Shown here: positions 24,804 through 34,329 of the stretch, piece after piece
Position numbering within the stretch: the stretch's first letter is position 1
Layout: each line of letters opens with the position of its first letter
Assembly (NCBI RefSeq): GCF_016219575.1
Contig: NZ_JACRMG010000008.1
Location: 1-64,000 of the forward strand
DNA: 64,000 nt
Direction of reading: 5' to 3'
Origin: Bradyrhizobium sp.
GTDB lineage: Bacteria; Pseudomonadota; Alphaproteobacteria; Rhizobiales; Xanthobacteraceae
Translations under genes and position numbers: made by a program
The notes under the pieces: model-generated
What the model saw: the letters and a program-made list of their open reading frames with translations, nothing else
Told to the model about the DNA's origin: nothing
Database searches by the model: none

Positions 24804-25109
24804 ATGACCAAGAAGCTCAAGCCCATGCATCCCGGTGAAGTTCTGCGGGAGGAGTTCCTCGTCCCGCTCAAAATGTCGGCGGGCGCCCTTGCCAAGGTGT
24901 GCGGCTTGCCCCGAACCCGGATCGAACGGATCGCGAGCGAGCAGACCGGCATTACGGCCGATACGGCGCTGCGGCTTGGCAAGGCGCTCGGCACAACGGC
25001 CCAGCTTTGGCTCAATCTGCAGACCGATTACGATGTTCAAGTCGCAAAGCGCGATCTCGGCAAGATTCTCGATCGCATCGAGACCGTGAACAAGCCGAAG
25101 GCGGCCTGA
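24804..25109 (+). CDS. higA: HigA-type antitoxin (XRE family)
   Basis: 101 residues. N-terminal MHPGEVLREEFLVPLKMSAG and helix-turn-helix AKVCGLPRTRIERIASEQTG, ITADTALRLGKALGTTAQLWL NLQ pattern of the HigA/VapI family. GAGGGACGCC ribosome region ahead of ATG 24804. Neutralises HigB and represses the operon. C-terminal tail (DLGKILDRIETVNKPKAA) ends just before the right direct repeat. Confidence 0.92.
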   Translation: MTKKLKPMHPGEVLREEFLVPLKMSAGALAKVCGLPRTRIERIASEQTGITADTALRLGKALGTTAQLWLNLQTDYDVQVAKRDLGKILDRIETVNKPKAA

Positions 25110-25118
25110 CCGGCGGAG

Positions 25119-25250
25119 TGAGGGCGCTTCCCCGATATGACCGCACGGGCGCCTTTGCCGCCGGAGACGGCGAAGGGCGATCCGGTTGCAACCGGTTCCT
25201 TGCCCGAAATCGTCGGGCTGAGGCAGGTTCTGCCGGTCCGCCGGTAGGGC
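25119..25250 (+). repeat. Direct repeat, right copy
   Basis: 132 bp, near-identical to 24249-24382, including the TPR gene's stop codon context (ggtagggc). It carries no usable start and is not translated as a unit. The 25251-25317 spacer then leads to the small gene at 25318, which was probably the TPR gene's original neighbour. Confidence 0.92.
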
Positions 25251-25317
25251 GCTCGGTGCTCTCGACAGAGGCGCGGCAAACCGGCAAGTTACGCCGCGTC
25301 AATGCCGGGGAGATGTC

Positions 25318-25554
25318 ATGAGCAAGCCGTTGAAGACCGAAGCCGAACTGATCGCGATGGCGCGCGCCGAACTGAAGGTGCACGCCGACTGCCCCGACGG
25401 CATCGTCATCTCCGTGCTGCGCGACGGCGACAGCTGGGAATTCCGCGCCAAGGCGGACGAGGCTACGGTCGCCAAGCCGGGCTATCCCGAATGCGTCGCC
25501 ATGCTGGTGCAGATAGGGGACCATCTGAGCAAGCAGTACGATTTCAAGGGATAG
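25318..25554 (+). CDS. Small conserved hypothetical protein
   Basis: 78 residues with a GGGGAG ribosome site 10 bases before ATG (ggggagatgtcATG). No membrane segment or signal. Mixed alpha-beta: ELIAMARAELKVHADCPDGI, VISVLRDGDSWEFRAKADE, MLVQIGDHLSKQYDFKG. I do not recognise a named family. Probably the ancestral downstream neighbour of the TPR gene before the higBA insertion. Confidence 0.75.
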   Translation: MSKPLKTEAELIAMARAELKVHADCPDGIVISVLRDGDSWEFRAKADEATVAKPGYPECVAMLVQIGDHLSKQYDFKG

Positions 25555-25680
25555 GACACGGCTGATCCGATAGCCGAGGCCCGTCGACGCGGTTGATCGC
25601 CCAGCGCCGAAGCCTGTTTGTGATAATATGCAGATCCCCGGACACAAGGCCTTGCGGTGGCGCCGAACGGGAGGCCGTCG

Positions 25681-26487
25681 ATGGATGTCAGACGAAGGAT
25701 CCCTCATCCCGCGCTTCGGAGCATCGTTCGCTCGTTCGAGGAGCGACGCGTAACATTGGGCCCCGAAGGGCTGACGTGGCCGCTGACAGCGCGGCCCCAC
25801 CAGATCATCGACATTTATCTGGGCGATCCATTCCGTCTCCGAATTGATGGAGGTCCCCTGCAGACGGCCCCCGAAACGGTCGTAGTCGGTCCGCAAGGGT
25901 CGCGTCGCATCCAGCTCTACATGTCAGGGGAAGTCCACATCTTCAACATTCTGCTTCAGCCGGCTGCGCTCAGTCGCCTCGTCGGCATTGACATGACGTC
26001 ACTCGTCAATGAAGGCATCCCCGGCCGCGACGTTCTCGGCAAGCGCGCGGAGCTGCTGAGCGACGCCGTACGTTCAGCAGGGGACTTTGCCTCGCGGGTA
26101 GCCGCTGCAGAACGCTGGTTCGGGACGATGCAGGATGACAGTTCTGCTCACGATGGGATCGACTATACCTCCCGTCTTCTGCTGGGATCGCGCGGTCGCA
26201 TCCGTATCGACCACCTTGTGAAGCAATCGGGCCTGAGCGCGCGCCATTTCCAGCGGCGGTTCACCACTCAAGTGGGTCTTTCTCCCAAACTTTACGCGCG
26301 TACGGTCAGGTTTGATGCAGCCTTGACGGCCCATCGCGACGAACCGACGAAACCGTGGACCGGCATTATTCACGAAGCTGGATATTTCGATCAGGCGCAT
26401 TTCATCCGCGAATGCCACGCATTGGTCGGCGTCGGACCGAGTCATTTTGTCGGCGACTGGGATAACATTTTTTCCCCGGATGGCTGA
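25681..26487 (+). CDS. AraC-family transcriptional regulator
   Basis: 268 residues from ATG 25681 (GGGAGG ribosome site). N-terminal ~150 residues form a beta-rich sensor (GPQGSRRIQLYMSGEVHIFN) like DUF6597. C-terminal AraC double helix-turn-helix: RIRIDHLVKQSGLSARHFQR RFTTQVGLSPKLYARTVRF and the second helix IIHEAGYFDQAHFIRECHAL. It precedes the MBL-fold hydrolase gene in the same direction (118-bp gap) and may control it; inducer unknown. Slightly lower GC than flagellar neighbours. Confidence 0.9.
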   Translation: MDVRRRIPHPALRSIVRSFEERRVTLGPEGLTWPLTARPHQIIDIYLGDPFRLRIDGGPLQTAPETVVVGPQGSRRIQLYMSGEVHIFNILLQPAALSRLVGIDMTSLVNEGIPGRDVLGKRAELLSDAVRSAGDFASRVAAAERWFGTMQDDSSAHDGIDYTSRLLLGSRGRIRIDHLVKQSGLSARHFQRRFTTQVGLSPKLYARTVRFDAALTAHRDEPTKPWTGIIHEAGYFDQAHFIRECHALVGVGPSHFVGDWDNIFSPDG

Positions 26488-26605
26488 AATATACAAGCGC
26501 GCCGGCTGAAGGCAGCTGTTTGCTATCCCGCCAAAGGACACGCGCGCCGATTTGCGCCGATCCGACACGCGCGACCGACGCGATTCAGCAAGGGAATTGT
26601 ACTCA

Positions 26606-27637
26606 ATGGCGGCAAGTGGCGGGACGACAACGCGGCAACGCATTCTGGCAGGTGTCGCGGCGATTTTGGCATCAGTCTCTTCGATCTGCGGCGACGCGGC
26701 GGCTGAAGACAAGCCCCCGATGTCCAAGGACATTGTCGTGACGTTGCTCGGTACGGGTGCGCCTCTGCCGAGTCCCGCGCGTTTCGGGCCGGCAACGTTG
26801 GTTCAAGCCGGCGGGCTAAATCTGCTTTTCGATGCCGGGCGGGGCGTTACGGTGCGTCTGTTTCAATTGGGCATGTCGTCCGGCAACGGCATCGATGCCG
26901 TATTTCTGACCCACTATCACTCAGACCATGTCGCAGGATTGCCTGATCTCTGGATGACGGGATACATGTTTGGACCGTTCGGATCTCGCGCCAAAGCAAT
27001 GCGGCTGTGGGGGCCATCAGACGGGACGACCGCGCCGAGCGGAGCGGCGAAGATTGCCAAAGGCCTCGCCGAGGCGTTCTCCGATGACGTTCGCATCCGC
27101 CAAGCGGACGAACATATCCCTGCAGCTGCCACGCAGATCGAGGTGCGGGACTTTCACGGAGACCGCGTCGTGTTTGACGAAGCCGGCGTCAAGGTCACCG
27201 CGTTTGCGGTCGACCACGGCGACCTGATCAAGCCATCCGTGGGTTATCGGATCGACTACGGCGCAAGGTCGGTCACGATTTCAGGTGACACGAAGTTCGA
27301 CGAAAACCTGATCACGCATGCGACGGGAACGGATCTCTTGATACACGAAGTCTTTGCGATGTCGCAGCAAATGGCAAGATTGCCGCAGCTCAAGCCGATC
27401 GCGGCTCATCACACATCGCCCGAGGAAGCCGGGACGGTTTTTTCGCGTGTGAAGCCGAAGCTCGCTGCCTATTCGCACATCGTGCTTCTCGGGACGGAGG
27501 TGCGTGAGCTCCTGTCACGGACACAAAGCACCTATCAGGGACCGCTGGAGGTTGGAGAAGACCTCATGCGTTTCACGATTGGCGACCGCGTGGTCGCCAA
27601 GAGATGGAACCCTGAACTTCGAAAATATCCCGACTAA
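26606..27637 (+). CDS. Exported MBL-fold metallo-hydrolase
   Basis: 343 residues from ATG 26606 (AAGGGA site). N-terminal signal peptide (RQRILAGVAAILASVSSI...AAA). Metallo-beta-lactamase fold: VTLLGTGAPLPSPARFGPAT, zinc motif HYHSDH (H103, H105, D107, H108), later SGDTKFDENLI and AAHHTSPEEAG. The TLLGTGxPxP opening is typical of the RNase Z/AHL-lactonase-like branch. Substrate unknown; lactonase, arylsulfatase-like or phosphodiesterase activity are all possible. Confidence 0.88.
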   Translation: MAASGGTTTRQRILAGVAAILASVSSICGDAAAEDKPPMSKDIVVTLLGTGAPLPSPARFGPATLVQAGGLNLLFDAGRGVTVRLFQLGMSSGNGIDAVFLTHYHSDHVAGLPDLWMTGYMFGPFGSRAKAMRLWGPSDGTTAPSGAAKIAKGLAEAFSDDVRIRQADEHIPAAATQIEVRDFHGDRVVFDEAGVKVTAFAVDHGDLIKPSVGYRIDYGARSVTISGDTKFDENLITHATGTDLLIHEVFAMSQQMARLPQLKPIAAHHTSPEEAGTVFSRVKPKLAAYSHIVLLGTEVRELLSRTQSTYQGPLEVGEDLMRFTIGDRVVAKRWNPELRKYPD

Positions 27638-27661
27638 CTCACCTTCGCGGCGTCGGCCGCC

Positions 27662-29185
27662 TCACGCCGCCTTGCGGCCCCTGACCAGCAGCGCGAACAC
27701 GACCGCGAGCCCCGAGGCCACGGTGTACATCATGAAGGCGTTGAGATAGCCGATCATGGTGGCCTGCCGTCCGATCTCCCTGGCGATCCGGGCAAGGCCC
27801 TGCACGGTGTCGAAATTCCATCCGCCCGTCACGTCTGGCATCGCCAGCGCGCGGTTGTAGGGCGTGATCATCTCGGTCATGCGGCTGTAATTGGCGCCCG
27901 TGGTGCGCACGATCTCGGCGATCGACAGCGAGATGAAGAAGCTCGATCCGATGTTGCGCAGCAGATGGAAGATCGACGACGCCTCGGCGTAATGCTTTGC
28001 CTCCAGCGTGCCGAAGGCGACTACCGTGATCGGCACCCAGACGACGCCGACGGCGAAACCCTGGATCGCGCTGTTGATGACGAGAATCTCCATCGTCACG
28101 TTGAGATCGAAGGTCAGCATCCACAAGCCCGCGACGGTCTGCAGGCCGAAGCCGAAGGCCATGCTGATGCGTGGATCGATCCGGCTCATGAAGCCGGCGG
28201 TCATGAAGCCCACCAGCATGCCGACGCCGCGACTTCCGATCACCTGTCCGACCAGCATGTCGGGAAAGCCGGCCTGCTGCTGCAGGAGAGGGGGCAGCAG
28301 CACCATCGGCGTGAAATTCAGCATGCCGTAGATCGTCACCAGCGCAAGCCCGATGGCATAGTTGCGGTCCGACAGCAGTTTCAGGTTCACGAAGGGATGG
28401 CTGGCGCCCAGGCTGTGCACGAGGAATACGTAGAAGGCGATCGCCGCGACCAGGCATTCGACCACGATCTCGGTCGACTCGAACCAGTCGAGCCGGACGC
28501 CGCGGGCGAGCACGAGCTGAACCGCGGCAAGCGCCGTGGCGAGCGCGATGAAGCCGGTCCAGTCGAAGCGCACCTTGCTGAGCAGCTTGTCGGCCGGCAA
28601 GGTCAGGGCCATGCCGACGGTGGAGGCGATGCCGATCGGCACCAGCATGTAGAACGACCAGCGCCAGCTGTGCATCTCGGAAAGATAGCCGCCGAACACC
28701 GGGCCGAAGGCCGGCGCGACCGCCACCGCCATGCCGAAGATCGCCATCACCATCGTATGCTGGCGGCGCGGGAAGGTGTCGAACAGAATCGTCTGCGACA
28801 GCGGTATCACCGGCGCACCGGCACCGCCCTGCAGGATGCGCCACAGCACCAGCATTTCCAGCGACTGCGCCATCCCGCACAGCATGGTGGCGGCCGTGAA
28901 GCAGGCGATCGACCAGATCATCACCCGCTTGGTGCCGAAGCGCGAGACCAGCCAGCCCGTCATCGGCGTCACGACGGCGGTGGCGAGGATGTTGAACGTC
29001 ATCACCCAGGCGATCTCGTCCTGGGTCGCCGACAGCGCGCCCTGCATTTGAGGCAGGATTGTTGACGTTGTCAGCAGCGCCGTGCCGTACAGCGAGGAGC
29101 CGAGAACGACCGTCGCCAGCGTCAGATAGCGCTGCGCCGGCGTCATGCCTGCGGCTGTTTCCTCTGTGGGACTCACAGAACTCAA
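27662..29185 (-). CDS. DHA2-family multidrug efflux MFS transporter (EmrB type)
   Basis: 507 residues with about 14 predicted membrane helices. MFS motifs: GWLVSRFGTKRVMIWSIACF (motif A), LWRILQGGAGAPVIPLSQTI (motif B/C region) and AIFGMAVAVAPAFGPVFGGY. TTG 29185 chosen because AAGGA lies 7 bases upstream; GTG 29176 and ATG 29146 are alternatives. Divergent from marR-emrA across a gap holding a tandem operator. Together with the adaptor it forms an inner-membrane efflux pump that would need a TolC-like outer channel from elsewhere. Confidence 0.92.
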   Translation of the reverse strand: MSSVSPTEETAAGMTPAQRYLTLATVVLGSSLYGTALLTTSTILPQMQGALSATQDEIAWVMTFNILATAVVTPMTGWLVSRFGTKRVMIWSIACFTAATMLCGMAQSLEMLVLWRILQGGAGAPVIPLSQTILFDTFPRRQHTMVMAIFGMAVAVAPAFGPVFGGYLSEMHSWRWSFYMLVPIGIASTVGMALTLPADKLLSKVRFDWTGFIALATALAAVQLVLARGVRLDWFESTEIVVECLVAAIAFYVFLVHSLGASHPFVNLKLLSDRNYAIGLALVTIYGMLNFTPMVLLPPLLQQQAGFPDMLVGQVIGSRGVGMLVGFMTAGFMSRIDPRISMAFGFGLQTVAGLWMLTFDLNVTMEILVINSAIQGFAVGVVWVPITVVAFGTLEAKHYAEASSIFHLLRNIGSSFFISLSIAEIVRTTGANYSRMTEMITPYNRALAMPDVTGGWNFDTVQGLARIAREIGRQATMIGYLNAFMMYTVASGLAVVFALLVRGRKAA

Positions 29186-29214
29186 GGCGTTTTTCCTTGA
29201 TTGCCGGCCGGATA

Positions 29215-29255
29215 ATAACCTAGCTTACCAATAATGATAACCTAGCTTACCAATA
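29215..29255. promoter_or_regulatory. Tandem MarR-type operator
   Basis: Two identical 19-bp copies of ataacctagcttaccaata start 22 bp apart (29215 and 29237), two helical turns, in the AT-rich gap between the divergent MFS and marR genes. The unit contains TAGCTTACCAATAA-like halves typical of MarR or TetR sites. Position makes autorepression of both directions likely; not tested. Confidence 0.7.
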
Positions 29256-29275
29256 AGGGCGGAGACAACGGCCTC

Positions 29276-29794
29276 ATGCCGAATACCGAGGAATATATCG
29301 GCGTCGTGATCTCCGACGTGGCCCGGCTGCTGCGGACGGAATTCGACCGCCGGGTGCGGCAGATGGGCATCACCCGCGCGCAATGGCTGGTCCTGACCCG
29401 CCTGCACCGTCGCCCGGGAGCCTCGCTGTCCGAACTCGCCGAAATGATGGAAGTGGAGAAGGCGACCGCCGGCCGCATGATCGACCGCCTGGTCGCCAAT
29501 GGCTGGGTGGAACGCCGCACCGCGCGCGACGACCGCAGGGTCAAGCGGGTCTACCTCACCGACGATGCCGAGCGGGTGCACAAGCGCATCTGGCGCGTGG
29601 CCGAGGAGACGGTCGACGCAGCGCTTGCCGATCTCTCGGCGCGGGAAAGCAAGCTGCTGATGGACCTGCTGCAGCGCATCAAGACAACGCTGGTGTCGGC
29701 GGATGGAAATGATCCGGCGGCAAGTGCGGCGTCGAATGGCCGGAAGCGCGGGCTGAACGGCGCGAGCCGGCACAACGGCAGGGCTGCGCCATGA
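29276..29794 (+). CDS. MarR-family transcriptional regulator
   Basis: 172 residues. Winged-helix core: RVRQMGITRAQWLVLTRLHR RPGASLSELAEMMEVEKATA GRMIDRLVANGWVERRTARD DRRVKRVYLT. A Ser/Asn/Gly/Arg tail of ~30 residues follows. Start 21 bp after the tandem operator. Its stop overlaps the emrA start (ATGA), so regulator and adaptor are one operon, a common layout for MarR-controlled efflux pumps. Confidence 0.93.
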   Translation: MPNTEEYIGVVISDVARLLRTEFDRRVRQMGITRAQWLVLTRLHRRPGASLSELAEMMEVEKATAGRMIDRLVANGWVERRTARDDRRVKRVYLTDDAERVHKRIWRVAEETVDAALADLSARESKLLMDLLQRIKTTLVSADGNDPAASAASNGRKRGLNGASRHNGRAAP

Positions 29795-30867
29795 GCAAGC
29801 GGATGCAGCGGCTGGCGCTCATCGGCGTGCCCGTGCTGGTCATCGTCGGCGCGCTGATCTTCTGGCTGCAGGGCGGCCGCCACATGTCGACGGAAAATGC
29901 CTTCGTCAAGGCCGATATCGCCCAGATCGCCAGCGAAGTGCCGGGCCGTATCATGGAGCTTCGTGTTCGCGATCACACGGCCGTCTCGGCGGGCGACGTG
30001 TTGTTGCGCCTCGATCCCGCGACCTACCAGCTGGCGCTGGCGAAAGCGGAAGCGGAAGTCGATTCCGCGCGCGCCGCGGTCGAACAGATGAAGGCCAACC
30101 TGCGCGAGATTCGGGCCGAAGCTAAGGAGGCCGAGAACAAGCTGGAATATCTGCGGACCCAGGCAAGGCGCCAGCGCGAATTGTCCGGCCGCGGCGTGGC
30201 CTCGGTGGCGCAACTGGAACGGGTCACCAGCGAAGAGCAGGAAGGCGAGGATCGTCTGGCAGTCCTGCATCAGCGCATCGCGCGGGTGGAGGCGGCGCTC
30301 GGCGGCAAGCCGGACCGGCCGACCGATGCGTTCGCGGCCGTCCGCGAGAAGATGGCCTTGCGCGACCGCGCCGCGCTCGACCTCTCCTATACCGAGATCA
30401 AGGCGCCGAAGTCCGGCGTCGTCGTCAATTTCCGCCTGCAGCTCGGCGAGCAGGTCAAGCCGCAGACGCCGCTGTTCGCGCTGGTCACTGACCGCAGGCC
30501 GTGGCTGGAAGCCAACTTCAAGGAGACCGAGCTGACCCACGTCAAGGTGGGGCAGAAGGCCAAGGTCGTGCTCGACATGCATCCCGACGTCACCTGGGAT
30601 GCCGTGGTCGAAAGCATCAGCCCTGCCACAGGCGCCGAATTCGCGGTGCTGCCGGCGCAAAACGCGTCCGGCAACTGGGTGAAGGTGGTGCAGCGGCTGC
30701 CGGTCCGCCTGCGGCTGATCGAGCAGCCGGGCGAGCCGGCCTTGCGCGCCGGCATGACCGCCTATGTCAGCATCGACACGCGGCGCACGCGGCAGCTCGC
30801 GAACCTGTTCGGCGGCGGCCCGGCGATTGCGGCGCATCCGGCCGCGGAAGGCGACAAGGGGAAGTAG
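29791..30867 (+). CDS. HlyD/EmrA-type membrane fusion protein
   Basis: 358 residues: short cytoplasmic N terminus, one membrane helix (ALIGVPVLVIVGALIFWLQG), lipoyl-like halves (QIASEVPGRIMELRVRDHTA VSAGDVLLRLDPATY and IKAPKSGVVVNFRLQLGEQV) around a coiled-coil hairpin (~75-145), then a beta-barrel domain (VKVGQKAKVVLDMHPDVTWD). Partner of the MFS pump encoded on the other strand. Overlaps marR by 4 bp. Confidence 0.93.
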   Translation: MSKRMQRLALIGVPVLVIVGALIFWLQGGRHMSTENAFVKADIAQIASEVPGRIMELRVRDHTAVSAGDVLLRLDPATYQLALAKAEAEVDSARAAVEQMKANLREIRAEAKEAENKLEYLRTQARRQRELSGRGVASVAQLERVTSEEQEGEDRLAVLHQRIARVEAALGGKPDRPTDAFAAVREKMALRDRAALDLSYTEIKAPKSGVVVNFRLQLGEQVKPQTPLFALVTDRRPWLEANFKETELTHVKVGQKAKVVLDMHPDVTWDAVVESISPATGAEFAVLPAQNASGNWVKVVQRLPVRLRLIEQPGEPALRAGMTAYVSIDTRRTRQLANLFGGGPAIAAHPAAEGDKGK

Positions 30868-30892
30868 GGCGTGAGGCTCTCAGCGGAATTGC

Positions 30893-30977
30893 AGGGTGGG
30901 CAAAGCGAAGCGTGCCCACCTTTCTTGCACCGCTCTAAAGAAGGTGGGCACGGCGCGTAGCGCCTTTGCCCACCCTA
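30893..30977. repeat. Dispersed palindromic repeat, family D
   Basis: Outer arms agggtgggcaaagcg and (reverse) cgcctttgcccaccct, inner arms gtgcccacctttctt / aagaaggtgggcac. Near-complete cruciform filling the 117-bp gap between convergent emrA and the ABC ATPase gene; it may also serve as a bidirectional terminator. Confidence 0.8.
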
Positions 30978-30984
30978 CACGCTC

Positions 30985-32082
<1,098 letters not shown>

Positions 32083-32150
32083 TCGTCACTTGACCTGCTG
32101 ACCTGAATCGGGGAGCCCGCCGCGGGACGCGCGGCGGGTCTTCGCGTCTG

Positions 32151-33431
32151 TTACTGCGCCGCCTTGCTGACGAGCGGGGCGCCTTCGGCGAGCACCTTCG
32201 CAATGTCCTCGCGCTTGCCGGTGACGGCCTTGGTGACGGTGTCGTTGAAGGCCTTGTGCACGGCGGGCCATTGCGGGAAGTAATAGGCGCCGCGCACCTT
32301 GTCGGGCGAATCCAGCACCGCTTCCTTCAGCAGCTTCATGAAGGGATCCTGCGCGGCGATCTCCGGCCAGAACGACGTGTTCGGCGGCGGCGCACCGGTC
32401 GCCTTGAACATCTTGGTCTGGCCTTCCTTGTCGAGCATCATCGCTTCCAGCATCTGCTTGGCGAGCTTCTTGCGCTCTTCCGGAATCGATTTCGGGATCG
32501 CCCAGCCCCAGATGTCGTCCCAGCCGAACGGCTTCTGCCGGTCCGGTCCGAGCGGGAAGCGCGCGGCGGCGACCTTGCCGGCGATCTTCGACTTGTTGGG
32601 GTCGTTGAACGTGCCCCACCACAGCGTGTCGGCGACGGTGAACGCGGCATCGCCGGCCATGAAGATGGCATTGGCTTCGTTGCGGTCATAGGCGGGCATG
32701 CCGCGCGGCACGATCTTGTGGGTGTTGATCGCATCCCACCAGTACTCGACGTTCTTCTGCATGCAGGGCTCGGTCAGGCCCGACTTCCAGCCGGCGGCGG
32801 CGAGCTTCTTGTTGTCGCGCTCGTAGGCCGGCATCAGTACGTCGCAATTGTTGGCCCACATCGACCAGAACCAGCTGAACCAGGAGTGGTTCATCGACAT
32901 GCCGGCGACATAGCCGAACTTCACCTTGCCGTCGGCCTGCAGCTTCTTGCTCAGGGTGACGAGCTCATCCAGCGTCTTCGGCACTTCCTCAGGCTTGACC
33001 AGGTCGGCGCGGTAGAAGAACACGCTGAAGGTCTGGCCCATCGGCACGACGGTGTTCTGGCCCTGCGCATTGGCGAACACGACCGGCGCCATGCTCCACT
33101 TGGAGGCATATTTGTTGGCGTCGACGTCGTCCATCGGCTCGAGCAGATGCGCCCAGGTCTGGCCCCAGTCGTCATTGTGCCAGATCACGTCGTACTGGTC
33201 GGAGTTGGAAGTCAGCGACGCCGTCATCTTCTCGACATAGACGCCGTAGGAGTTCGGTACCTTGACGATCTTGACGCCGTTCTTGGCGCCCCAGGTCTCG
33301 AACATGGCGATCGACAAGTCCTGGATCGGGCTCGGCTGGTAGCCGATCCGCAATTCCTTCACCTGCGCTTGTGCAGTCGTGACCAACATGGCGGCTGCCG
33401 CCGCCAACGTCCATCTTGCCATTGCCTGCAT
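32151..33431 (-). CDS. ABC transporter extracellular substrate-binding protein (family 1)
   Basis: 426 residues with Sec signal peptide (RWTLAAAAAMLVTTAQA). Periplasmic binding protein of the carbohydrate (CUT1) type: WHNDDWGQTWAHLLEPMDDV, GQTFSVFFYRADLVK, NAIFMAGDAAFTVADTLWWG. Many Trp residues (WFSWFWSMW) are typical of sugar-binding clefts. Substrate not predictable from sequence; sugars, polyols or glycerol-phosphate are typical. Confidence 0.93.
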   Translation of the reverse strand: MQAMARWTLAAAAAMLVTTAQAQVKELRIGYQPSPIQDLSIAMFETWGAKNGVKIVKVPNSYGVYVEKMTASLTSNSDQYDVIWHNDDWGQTWAHLLEPMDDVDANKYASKWSMAPVVFANAQGQNTVVPMGQTFSVFFYRADLVKPEEVPKTLDELVTLSKKLQADGKVKFGYVAGMSMNHSWFSWFWSMWANNCDVLMPAYERDNKKLAAAGWKSGLTEPCMQKNVEYWWDAINTHKIVPRGMPAYDRNEANAIFMAGDAAFTVADTLWWGTFNDPNKSKIAGKVAAARFPLGPDRQKPFGWDDIWGWAIPKSIPEERKKLAKQMLEAMMLDKEGQTKMFKATGAPPPNTSFWPEIAAQDPFMKLLKEAVLDSPDKVRGAYYFPQWPAVHKAFNDTVTKAVTGKREDIAKVLAEGAPLVSKAAQ

Positions 33432-33488
33432 GGCTCAACTCCCTCGTTATCGTCGTTTGCTCGGTCTTCGTCTCTCTCTCTCTCTTGG

Positions 33489-34325
33489 TCAGATACGCAA
33501 ACCCCGGATCACGTATTTCTGGCCGAACAGCGCGACCAGGAAGGCCGGCAGCAGCGCCATCACGGCGGTCGCCGCCATCAGGTTCCAGTGCAGTCCCATT
33601 TCGGTGACGAACTGCGCCATCACGACCGTGATCACGGGCACGCGGTTGCCGGTCAGGATCAGCGCGAACAGGAATTCGTTCCAGGTGAACAGCCAGCACA
33701 GCACAGCGAGCGCCGAGATCGCGGGCAGCGCGGAGGGGATGGCGACGCGGATGAAGGCGCCCCAGCGGCTGCAGCCGTCGATCATGGCGGCATATTCCAT
33801 CGAGGGATCGATGCCGTCGAAAAAGCCCTTCATCAGCCACGAGAAGAAGCAGATGTGCACGGCGATGTGCGGCAGCAGCAGCCCGACATAGGTGTCGTAG
33901 ATGCCCCAGCTCTGCACCACGAAGTAGAGCGGCAGCACCCAGGAGATATAGGGCACGCAGCGGAATACGTAGATGGTGCCGAACCAGATGCGCGACGCCG
34001 GTCCGGTGAAGCGCGACAGCATGTAGCCGCTCGACACCGTCACCAGCAGCGAAAAGACGGTCGCCAGCGTCGAGATCACGGCGCTGTTGATGAAGGCTTC
34101 GACGATGCGCTCTTGCCCCAGCACGTCCTTGAAATTGCCGAGGGTGAATTCGGTGCCGCGATGGACGTAGTAGACGCCGGATTCCGGCCGCAGCGAGGTG
34201 AGGATCAGCCACAGCACCGGAAAGGCGAAGGCAAAGCAGATCGCGGCAAGCGCGAGCGCAAGGAAAGTCCTGCGGCTCCAGTTCGGCAGGCCGGGCAAGA
34301 ATTCGGGGCGCGTCACCATCGGCAT
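33489..34325 (-). CDS. Carbohydrate ABC transporter permease (MalG type)
   Basis: 278 residues, six predicted membrane helices. EAA loop AAMIDGCSRWGAFIRVAIPS ALPAI is the ATPase contact. Overall pattern (FAFPVLWLILTSLRPESGVY ... WNEFLFALILTGNR) is the CUT1 second permease. It begins 4 bp after the MalF-type gene stop. The SBP gene follows after 57 bp with a short CT-run (33471-33486). Confidence 0.94.
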   Translation of the reverse strand: MPMVTRPEFLPGLPNWSRRTFLALALAAICFAFAFPVLWLILTSLRPESGVYYVHRGTEFTLGNFKDVLGQERIVEAFINSAVISTLATVFSLLVTVSSGYMLSRFTGPASRIWFGTIYVFRCVPYISWVLPLYFVVQSWGIYDTYVGLLLPHIAVHICFFSWLMKGFFDGIDPSMEYAAMIDGCSRWGAFIRVAIPSALPAISALAVLCWLFTWNEFLFALILTGNRVPVITVVMAQFVTEMGLHWNLMAATAVMALLPAFLVALFGQKYVIRGLRI

Positions 34326-34329
34326 GGAC

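Noticed and set aside
33471..33486. CT dinucleotide run between importer genes
   Set aside because: Short and in a non-coding spacer; possible slippage but no evidence of phase variation.
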